From NCBI GenBank assembly GCA_014584295.1, contig JACTNC010000049.1:1-38737 (forward strand): a stretch of DNA of 38,737 nucleotides, read 5' to 3'. Positions 32,288 to 38,737 of the stretch are shown here, one piece after another (within the stretch, counting starts at the first letter, position 1; each line of letters begins with the position of its first letter). Position numbers and translations under genes: made by a program. Source of the stretch: Verrucomicrobiota bacterium (GTDB lineage: Bacteria > Verrucomicrobiota > Verrucomicrobiia > Opitutales > Opitutaceae). The notes under the pieces were generated by a model. It did not search any database and was not told the DNA's origin. It saw nothing but the letters and a program-made list of their open reading frames with translations.

Positions 32288-32733
32288 GCCGCAGGACAAA
32301 ATCAGCAATGCTCGCGGTCGCTCTCAGCGGTTGCCTGCCGGGCACTAGCCCCTACCTGACGGTAGTCGCGGCGACGCCAGTAACTCCGAAAGCACCGCAA
32401 CCGGCTAAAGAGGTTGTTTACGAACTGCCGAAGACCGGGGTGAACCAGCCCCGCCCAAGTGGCGGGTGGATCAATGTGGAAACCTCCGGCACGCGTCTGC
32501 GGGTGAAGTTTTTCGACAAACTGAAGAAGCCAGTTCCTCCGAACGTGGATAAGGGTCTGGGCATCTTCAAATATGCGTCGCGAAATCCCGTCCGTGCGCC
32601 GCTCAGCGGAGACGGCACCGGAATGACCACGCCCGCGGTGCTGCGTCCCCCGCACAACTTTCTTCTGATCCTCAGTTTTTTTGCGGAGGGGAAGACGGAA
32701 CCGGGGGAATCTTACACGCTGCAGTATCCATGA
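32284..32733 (+). CDS. Exported beta-rich protein, unknown function
   Basis: A 149-residue protein with an N-terminal export signal that could be a lipoprotein signal (AVALSGC). The mature part has a Pro-rich start, then WINVETSGTRLRVKFFDKLKKPVPP, FKYASRNPVRAPL and a final FLLILSFFAEGKTE with SYTLQYP. I read this as one beta sandwich. I do not recognise a family. It overlaps both neighbours by 4 nt, so it is made together with the second TolC-family protein and is probably an accessory of the same envelope machine. Confidence 0.72.
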   Translation: MSRRTKSAMLAVALSGCLPGTSPYLTVVAATPVTPKAPQPAKEVVYELPKTGVNQPRPSGGWINVETSGTRLRVKFFDKLKKPVPPNVDKGLGIFKYASRNPVRAPLSGDGTGMTTPAVLRPPHNFLLILSFFAEGKTEPGESYTLQYP

Positions 32734-34091
32734 GCGCACGTTGTTACCCCATGCTGGGTTTGGTGGCGGTTCTCGCCGGGATCATCCCCGTCTCGGCCGC
32801 TCCGGCTCCACGGAGCGAAAGTTTCAATTTGGAGGACGCACTTGGCTACGCGCTGGACCACAGCTTCGCGATTCGGCAGGCACGGGCCCGGATTCGGGAG
32901 CAGGAAGGAGTGACAACCACCATCGCGGCCGCCGGACTCCCGTCGGTCTCCGCCAGCGCAACATATCAGCGCAGCTCGGTGCAGACCATCGCACCGCAAT
33001 CGCTCGGCCCCATTTTTCTCCTCCCGTCCGGGAAGTATTGGCGGATGACGGTGACCGCCCGGCAGACGCTTTTCGCCGGTGGAGGGATCACGGCGGCAAC
33101 CCAAGCGGCCCGTCTCATGGAGCAAGCATCCGTGCTGGCGCTCAAGGAAACGGTGGCCCAGGTGGTGCTCGATGTGCGCTTGAGGTTCTACAACGTCCTC
33201 CTCGCCAAGGAGCAGATAGCGGTCGAGGAGCGGAACATCGAAGTGCTGGAGCGTCAGCTTGCGGATGCCACAAACCGCTTCGAAGTCGGATCGGTTTCAA
33301 GGTTTGAGCAGGTTCGCGCAGAAGTGGCGGTGGCCAACGCGCAACCCGCACTCATCACTGCGCGCAACAATCACCGCTTGGCGATCGAGGAACTCCGGCA
33401 GACGATGGGGTTGGCGTCGGGAGATCCCGCCGCGAACACCTTCGAGGTCGAGGGCGTGCTCGAAGTGGAACCATACTCCATCGACCTCGCCACCGCGTTG
33501 GCAACCGCGCGCAAGAACCGGCCGGAATTGGAACGCCTGGCCAAGCTCCAAGAGGCGGCCGAAAGCAATCAGGTCGTCGCACGGTCCGGATATAGTCCCC
33601 AATTGGCGGCGACCGCCGGAGGTGAATTGCGCAAAGGCCCGACGAACAGTTTCGGCGATTCGCGCCGCGGTTTGCGCGCCGGCATCGAGGGCCAATGGTC
33701 GGTCGCATCACGCGCCACCGCGGGCCGCGTGATCCAAGCGGAATCGCTCGCCGCGCAATCCGTCCTCACGCTGCAAGAAACCGGGCTGGTCATCGACGTG
33801 GAGGTGCGTCGCGCCTCCGCTTCCCTCGATGAGGCGACGGAGCTGGTCGCCGCCACGAAAAAAACTGGCAAACAAGCGGAGGAGGCGCTGCGCGTGGCCG
33901 AGGTGCGACACGGGGCGGGCTCTGCAACGCAATTGGAAGTATTGCAGGCGCAAGCAGCTTTGACCACGGCACGAACGAATCAACTTCGAGCCGTTCACGG
34001 ATACAATGCCACAGCCGCCCAGCTGCGCCGGGCGATTGGCGTATCCGAGATCACGGTATCGGCCAACGACCTGCAGCCCGCGGGACCATAA
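32730..34091 (+). CDS. Second TolC-family outer-membrane efflux protein
   Basis: A 453-residue outer-membrane factor with a signal peptide (LGLVAVLAGIIPVSAAP). The OEP repeats are visible: FNLEDALGYALDHSFAIRQA, ASATYQRSSVQ, then LAKEQIAVEERNIEVLERQLADATNRFEVGSVSRFEQVRAE, and the second half with EVRHGAGSATQLEVLQAQAALTTAR. It differs clearly from the protein at 25272, so it is not a recent duplicate. No second pump is encoded before the window ends, so it may serve the same CzcA system or a pump beyond. The stop and the next start share one nucleotide (TAATG). Confidence 0.9.
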   Translation: MSARCYPMLGLVAVLAGIIPVSAAPAPRSESFNLEDALGYALDHSFAIRQARARIREQEGVTTTIAAAGLPSVSASATYQRSSVQTIAPQSLGPIFLLPSGKYWRMTVTARQTLFAGGGITAATQAARLMEQASVLALKETVAQVVLDVRLRFYNVLLAKEQIAVEERNIEVLERQLADATNRFEVGSVSRFEQVRAEVAVANAQPALITARNNHRLAIEELRQTMGLASGDPAANTFEVEGVLEVEPYSIDLATALATARKNRPELERLAKLQEAAESNQVVARSGYSPQLAATAGGELRKGPTNSFGDSRRGLRAGIEGQWSVASRATAGRVIQAESLAAQSVLTLQETGLVIDVEVRRASASLDEATELVAATKKTGKQAEEALRVAEVRHGAGSATQLEVLQAQAALTTARTNQLRAVHGYNATAAQLRRAIGVSEITVSANDLQPAGP

Positions 34092-34771
34092 TGAATCAAA
34101 CTTCATCCGGAATCATGAGTAACGCCAAAACCGCAGATGCCAGCCCAACGCCGATCATGGCGGCATGGTTCGCCCGGTGCCGGAAGCTCGTTAGTTGGCT
34201 GGTCGCCCTAGCGTTTATCGGGCTTTTAGTCTTCACGATTTCACCGGGTTCGGCGGACAATATTCTGATCATGGAGATCGGTGGCATGCTGCTGATCAGC
34301 GCAGCAGTGCTGGGGCGGATCTGGTGCGCTTTGTATATCGCCGGCCGGAAGAACGTGGAGCTCTGCCGCGATGGCCCGTATTCCGTCTGTCGCAATCCGC
34401 TCTACGTTTTCTCCTTCTTCGGTGCGGTGGGCTTTACGCTGGTCGCCCGTTCCGAACCGCTGGCGCTGGCCTTGATCCTAGTCTTCACGGTTTATCACCA
34501 CTTTGTCATTCGCGCCGAAGAGGCCCGCCTGCGAGAGATTTTCGGCGCCGAATATGATGATTACTGCGCAGTCGTTCCTCGTGTCTGGCCGCGTCTGAAA
34601 CTTCATTGGTCGAGATCAAGTTTGGTGATTGATCCACGCGTGGTCGGAAAAGCGATCATGGAGGCAGCTTGGTTTCTCATCGCACTCTGCGGTTACGAGG
34701 TGATCGAGCATTACCGTGGCGCCTCGCTGGAAGCGGGCCGCATCCCGACGATTTTTACCTGGGCCTTTTGA
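34091..34771 (+). CDS. Isoprenylcysteine-methyltransferase-family membrane protein (CzcN-like)
   Basis: A 226-residue membrane protein of the ICMT/PEMT group. Hydrophobic helices near residues 30-60 and 60-85 precede the signature RDGPYSVCRNPLYVFSFFGAVGF and the later YHHFVIRAEEARLREIFGAEYDDYCAVVPRVWP. CzcN and NccN of Cupriavidus metal operons belong to the same family, which makes this its likely equivalent. Its substrate in metal resistance is not known; lipid or protein methylation is the family expectation. A second pair of hydrophobic stretches follows the signature. Confidence 0.85.
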   Translation: MNQTSSGIMSNAKTADASPTPIMAAWFARCRKLVSWLVALAFIGLLVFTISPGSADNILIMEIGGMLLISAAVLGRIWCALYIAGRKNVELCRDGPYSVCRNPLYVFSFFGAVGFTLVARSEPLALALILVFTVYHHFVIRAEEARLREIFGAEYDDYCAVVPRVWPRLKLHWSRSSLVIDPRVVGKAIMEAAWFLIALCGYEVIEHYRGASLEAGRIPTIFTWAF

Positions 34772-34807
34772 GCACGCACACGCATCGCCAACCCAGCCAA
34801 CGCACAC

Positions 34808-36856
34808 ATGTCCCCCGAAGACACTCCCTCGGATCACACCCCGGCCTCGGTTCAAACGGAACGGCCCGCCCGGCCTTTGCGGCCGGCTGGCGAGCGAACC
34901 AACGGATGGCGCAGATTGTTCGCACACCGCTTCGGGGGCGTCTGCATTGCCCTGGCGGCATCCCTTGCGATCAATGCGATGACGAGAATCGCACTAACCC
35001 TCAGAGAGACGCGTCAGGTGAGTTGGGACGCCAGCCTCGCGGGATCGTTCTTCTACGGCACGGTTTACGACCTGGCAGCCTCACTTTGGTGGCTCGCTCC
35101 CATGGCTTTGGTCGTCGCGTTGGTCCCCCGCGATTGGTTCACTCGCAAACCGGTCAGGGCCCTCGCGCATGTCGCGGTGTTTGCCGTCATCTACCTACTG
35201 TTCTTCGGTGCGGTTTCCGAAGGGCTTTTCTGGGATGAATTCGGCGTTCGCTTTAACTTCATCGCGGTGGACTACCTCGTCTACACGACGGAAGTTCTCG
35301 GCAACATTCGCGAGTCCTATTCGATGCCGGCAGTTTTTGGCGGCATTCTCTTTGCCACCACCGGTGTCTACCTCGGTCTGGTGCTCACGGGCATCATCTC
35401 GCTCTGGCTGAATCATTCGAACATGACGGCTGGGCTCCGATGGCGCGTGGCGGGAACCTGGTGCGCGCTCGCTCTCATCACGGGGCTCGGTCTGAGCGAG
35501 CGTGATATTCCCGCTTTCGCGAACAGCTACAATCGGGAGTTGGCGAAGAACGGACTATGGTCGCTCTTCGCGGCCTTTCGGGCCAACCAGCTCGAGTTTG
35601 ACCAGTTCTATCGGACAATGCCGGTGGAGGAAGCCTTCGCCCGCGTGGGACACCGATTGCATCATGAGGGTGCCGGGCCGGCCACGTCGCAAGCGAAGGA
35701 CCTGCTTCGCCAGATCACCCATCCGGGGCCGGAGCGCCGTCTGAATGTCGTTCAAATCACGGTCGAGAGCCTCAGCGCCGCCTTTCTCTCTCGGTATGGC
35801 AACCCGAATGGGATTACCCCGTCGCTGGACAAGCTTGCGGCGGGATCGCTCGTTTTTGATCGTTTCTATGCGACGGGCACCCGGACAGACCGGGGAATGG
35901 AAGCGCTCACCCTGAGCGTTCCGCCGACGCCGGGTCGTTCGCTCGTCAAGCGGCCCGATAATTCAGGGCTTTTCACTCTGGGTTCGGTGTTTCGAAGCAA
36001 GGGTTACAACACTGCATTCATCTACGGCGGCTTCGGATACTTCGACAACATGAACGCGTTTTTTGGCGGGAACGGGTATCGCGTCGTTGATCGTAACAGC
36101 GTCGCGAAAGAGGACATCACATTTGCCAATGCCTGGGGCGCGTGTGACGAGGATTTATACCGCTGGGCTTTACGCGAAGCGGACCGCGACTACGCGGCAG
36201 GGAAGCCCTTCTTTCATTTCGTGATGACGACCTCCAATCATCGGCCCTACACGTTTCCGGAGGGGCGCATCGACCTGCCTTCAAAGGAATCCGGACGAAA
36301 CGGTGCGGTCAAATACTCCGACTTCGCGATTGGCGAATTCTTCCGCCAGGCGGCGGACAAGCCCTGGTTCAAAGATACGATTTTTGTGATCGTGGGGGAT
36401 CACTGTGCATCGAGCGCCGGGAAGACCGCGCTGCCCGTCGAGAACTATCACGTTCCGCTTTTGGTTTATTCTCCGGGCGGCCAGGTTGCCTCCGGGGTCG
36501 TGACCAAGGCGACCAGCCAGATCGACTATGCGCCGACATTGCTCGGCCTGCTGCAGTGGAGCTATCCGAGCCGCTTCTTTGGTCGCGATGTTTTGTCAGA
36601 CGATGCGGAGGAAGATGGCCCGCTATTCATCGGCACCTACCAAAAACTGGGCATGTATCGGCGGGGTGCCCTGGCTGTGTTGCAACCGGTGCGGCAGTCA
36701 GATGCCTACGATTATGACCGGGCCTCACATGCTCTGACGCCCTGCCGTGGTGGCGACGGTCTCGTGGCCGATGCCATTGCAAACTACCAAGCCGCTTCAT
36801 GGCTCTTCAAACATGGGGTCCAACGCGAGTATGTCTCTGCCACGACTCAACCTTGA
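34808..36856 (+). CDS. LTA-synthase/sulfatase-family membrane enzyme
   Basis: A 682-residue protein with about five transmembrane helices in the first 250 residues and an extracytoplasmic alkaline-phosphatase-fold domain after that. Motifs are VVQITVESLSAAFLSRYG, the candidate nucleophile threonine in TGTRTDRGMEAL, and IVGDHC with GTYQKLGMYRR later. Such enzymes transfer phosphoglycerol or phosphoethanolamine groups to lipids or glycans. In a Gram-negative metal operon the likely effect is an altered surface charge. The next gene overlaps its end by 26 bp. Confidence 0.87.
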   Translation: MSPEDTPSDHTPASVQTERPARPLRPAGERTNGWRRLFAHRFGGVCIALAASLAINAMTRIALTLRETRQVSWDASLAGSFFYGTVYDLAASLWWLAPMALVVALVPRDWFTRKPVRALAHVAVFAVIYLLFFGAVSEGLFWDEFGVRFNFIAVDYLVYTTEVLGNIRESYSMPAVFGGILFATTGVYLGLVLTGIISLWLNHSNMTAGLRWRVAGTWCALALITGLGLSERDIPAFANSYNRELAKNGLWSLFAAFRANQLEFDQFYRTMPVEEAFARVGHRLHHEGAGPATSQAKDLLRQITHPGPERRLNVVQITVESLSAAFLSRYGNPNGITPSLDKLAAGSLVFDRFYATGTRTDRGMEALTLSVPPTPGRSLVKRPDNSGLFTLGSVFRSKGYNTAFIYGGFGYFDNMNAFFGGNGYRVVDRNSVAKEDITFANAWGACDEDLYRWALREADRDYAAGKPFFHFVMTTSNHRPYTFPEGRIDLPSKESGRNGAVKYSDFAIGEFFRQAADKPWFKDTIFVIVGDHCASSAGKTALPVENYHVPLLVYSPGGQVASGVVTKATSQIDYAPTLLGLLQWSYPSRFFGRDVLSDDAEEDGPLFIGTYQKLGMYRRGALAVLQPVRQSDAYDYDRASHALTPCRGGDGLVADAIANYQAASWLFKHGVQREYVSATTQP

Positions 36857-37610
36857 CCGCACTCTGGCTTGGAGCATCGGCGCCCTGATCGCCGTGTTCC
36901 TGCTATTCGAGTTCACGCCGCTGGATCTCTGGGTCCAGGATCATCTCTACGACTCTGAGCGGAGAAGCTGGTGGGTCGACGGACGTAATGAAATCGGGCG
37001 CGCGCTATTTTATACGGGACCCAAAGTCCTCATCATCGCGTTCGGCGTATTCCTCGTGGGCATTGCCTGTGTTCCCTCGCGCCTCCGGCCCAAACTTCCC
37101 CCGTGGCTCCGGTCGCGGCGCCGGGTCATTCTGACCGTGCTGCCACTCGGGCTGGTGCCGGCTGTGATCGGCGGGATCAAGGCGACAACCAACGTCTTTT
37201 GCCCATCTGAGATTCGCCGTTACGGCGGAGATGTTCCGTATGTTCGGGTGTTGGAGACTTACGCGGCTGGCGACAAGCCACTCCGCCGCGGCCGCTGCTT
37301 TCCTGGCGGACACGCCAGCGGTGGCTATGCCTTATTTGCGGTGGCCGGACTGGCGTTATATCGCCGCGGACAGCTGGTGGCCATCGCGATTGGGCTCGGC
37401 GTGGGCTCCCTGATGGGCGGCTACCAAATGGCGAAAGGCGCGCACTACCTCAGCCACACGCTGATCACCGCTTTGGTGGCGTGGTCCATTTCGGCGATTT
37501 TCTTCAAACTCTCGGCGTTTGAAGACGAATACGAAGAGAGTTTGGAGCGTTTACGGGCATTGAATCGTCCTGCCAAGGCCAACGCACCCGGCGGCACAGA
37601 CACTGTCTGA
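36831..37610 (+). CDS. PAP2-family membrane phosphatase
   Basis: A 259-residue integral membrane phosphatase. Motif 1 is KATTNVFCPSEI, where CP stands in place of the usual RP. Motif 2 is FPGGHASGG, and motif 3 is GGYQMAKGAHYLSHTL with the catalytic histidine. Several hydrophobic helices surround these. It probably acts on a lipid phosphate such as undecaprenyl pyrophosphate, phosphatidate or lipid A. The ATG at 36831 overlaps the previous gene by 26 bp; an alternative start is at 36813. Pairing with the sulfatase-type enzyme suggests linked lipid remodelling. Confidence 0.85.
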   Translation: MSLPRLNLDRTLAWSIGALIAVFLLFEFTPLDLWVQDHLYDSERRSWWVDGRNEIGRALFYTGPKVLIIAFGVFLVGIACVPSRLRPKLPPWLRSRRRVILTVLPLGLVPAVIGGIKATTNVFCPSEIRRYGGDVPYVRVLETYAAGDKPLRRGRCFPGGHASGGYALFAVAGLALYRRGQLVAIAIGLGVGSLMGGYQMAKGAHYLSHTLITALVAWSISAIFFKLSAFEDEYEESLERLRALNRPAKANAPGGTDTV

Positions 37611-37633
37611 TGATTCAACAACGACTCAACACT

Positions 37634-38737
37634 ATGAAACACGACGACCACAAAACGGATCAGAATTCGGACAAGCATGCGGACCACGATTCGGGTCATG
37701 GAGCCGGTTGTAGTCATTCTCATGACGAATCGTCCAATCGTCTGGAGACGATCAGTCTCGCGGTTTCCGGTGTTCTCGTGGTGGTTGCGCTGCTGGTGCA
37801 CGGTTTCAAGGTCGGTCCGGTCATTGTGCCCAAAGTGCTCGCGCTGGGAGCCATGCTGGCTGGCGGCTGGTTTCTGTTGCCCAAGGCGTGGGTCGCGGTG
37901 CGCCGTCTCCGGCCGGACATCAATCTCTTGGTCGTCATCGCAGCGATTGGCGCATCGTTCATCGGTGAGTGGGTCGAAGCGGCGGCGGTGGTCTTCCTCT
38001 TCGGCGTCGCCGAGTGGCTCGAAGGATGGGCCGACCGTCGGGCCCGGCGCGCAACCGAAGCCCTGCTGGAGCTTGCCCCGAAGAAAGCGTTTGTGAAGCG
38101 CGACGGAAAGTTCATCGAGGTCCCCGTCGAGGAGGTCTCAGTCGACGAAACGGTCGCCACGCGTTCCGGTATGAACATTCCGCTCGACGGCGTGGTGTTG
38201 TCCGGTGAATCGGCCGTCAACCAGGCGCCGATCACCGGCGAATCCGTGCCGGTGGACAAGAAGCCTGGCGACACCGTATTTGCTGGCACCATCAATGGAG
38301 AAGGATCGCTGCAGATCAAAGTGACCAAGACGACCGGTGACACGACACTGGCTCGGATCATCCGTTTGGTTGCAGAGGCGCAGGAGCAGAAAGCGCCCAC
38401 GCAACGCTTCGTAGATGTGTTCGCCCGCTACTACACGCCTGCCGTTACCGGCGTGGCACTGCTGGTGTTCCTCGTGCCGCCTCTGTTGCTGGGAGGTGAC
38501 TGGAACACTTGGCTCTATCGCGCCTGTGTGCTGCTCATCATCGCCTGTCCGTGCGCCTTGGTGATCTCGACGCCGGTCAGTATTGTCGCCGGCCTGACAG
38601 CACTTGCGCGGCGCGGGGTGTTGGTCAAAGGCGGCGCTCATCTCGAAACCATCGGTCGCCTCAAGGGATTGGCCGTGGACAAGACCGGAACCATCACGGA
38701 AGGAAAACCGCAGGTGCTCGGCGTTGAGTTGCTGGGT
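37634..38737 (+). CDS. P1B-type heavy-metal ATPase, N-terminal part
   Basis: An open frame of 368 codons runs to the window edge, so the C-terminus is missing. The first 33 residues are rich in His (seven) and Asp and have one Cys (GCSHSH), but there is no CxxC HMA domain. Membrane helices and the actuator domain follow (QAPITGESVP), then the transport motif IIACPCALVISTP and the phosphorylation motif VDKTGTITEG. The CPC motif and His-rich tail fit Zn/Cd/Pb exporters (ZntA/CadA type). It would pump cytoplasmic metal to the periplasm, from where the RND system can remove it. It starts 23 bp after the PAP2 gene. Confidence 0.92.
   Translation, partial: MKHDDHKTDQNSDKHADHDSGHGAGCSHSHDESSNRLETISLAVSGVLVVVALLVHGFKVGPVIVPKVLALGAMLAGGWFLLPKAWVAVRRLRPDINLLVVIAAIGASFIGEWVEAAAVVFLFGVAEWLEGWADRRARRATEALLELAPKKAFVKRDGKFIEVPVEEVSVDETVATRSGMNIPLDGVVLSGESAVNQAPITGESVPVDKKPGDTVFAGTINGEGSLQIKVTKTTGDTTLARIIRLVAEAQEQKAPTQRFVDVFARYYTPAVTGVALLVFLVPPLLLGGDWNTWLYRACVLLIIACPCALVISTPVSIVAGLTALARRGVLVKGGAHLETIGRLKGLAVDKTGTITEGKPQVLGVELLG

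Overview
The window is high-GC bacterial DNA with short intergenic gaps. It best fits a Verrucomicrobiota chromosome, probably of the Opitutae/Opitutaceae kind. That placement is inferred from gene content and style: a DUF3016 protein, a sialate O-acetylesterase-type SGNH hydrolase, an HDOD protein, an integron integrase, weak or absent Shine-Dalgarno sites and heptanucleotide intergenic repeats. No ribosomal RNA is present to settle it.

Positions 1-18 kb look like ordinary chromosome. They hold the 3' end of an integron-type tyrosine recombinase, tRNA-Leu(UAA), an ABC-F ATPase (uup), two VOC proteins with a WYL-type regulator, an S4 RNA-binding protein, a DUF3016 exported protein and an FdhF/YdeP-type molybdopterin oxidoreductase. 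A metallophosphoesterase, a YgjP-type metallopeptidase, an SGNH esterase, an SDR, uvrC, cinA, an HDOD protein and purC follow. Points of note are a UvrC lacking the usual cysteine cluster, a CinA whose deamidase half has lost conserved active-site residues, a 90-bp convergent overlap of the SDR and uvrC genes, and a two-unit heptad repeat between the HDOD gene and purC.

From tRNA-Glu(UUC) at 18.0 kb to the right edge the content becomes accessory. First comes a short RadC/JAB protein of the mobile-element type. Next is a seven-gene arsenic operon on the minus strand: arsR, LMW-PTP arsenate reductase, GAPDH, arsJ, a DUF6428-like gene, acr3 and a second arsC. It encodes two routes for arsenate: reduction plus arsenite efflux, and conversion to 1-arseno-3-phosphoglycerate plus ArsJ efflux. 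Imperfect direct repeats of about 120-150 bp flank the operon.

From 24.7 kb a plus-strand heavy-metal module runs off the window. It contains a small CzcI-like exported protein, a structured leader, a TolC-family protein, an unusually short adaptor, a CzcA-type RND pump, several small exported proteins of unknown function, a PII-like protein and a second TolC-family protein. It continues with a CzcN-like isoprenylcysteine-methyltransferase-family protein, an LTA-synthase/sulfatase-family enzyme, a PAP2 phosphatase and the start of a His-rich Zn/Cd-type P1B ATPase. Many genes overlap by 1-4 nt, so this behaves as one long operon combining trans-envelope export, cytoplasmic export and envelope modification.

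The least described part is the set of small exported proteins and the short adaptor in the metal operon, together with the flanking repeats and the paired leader hairpins.
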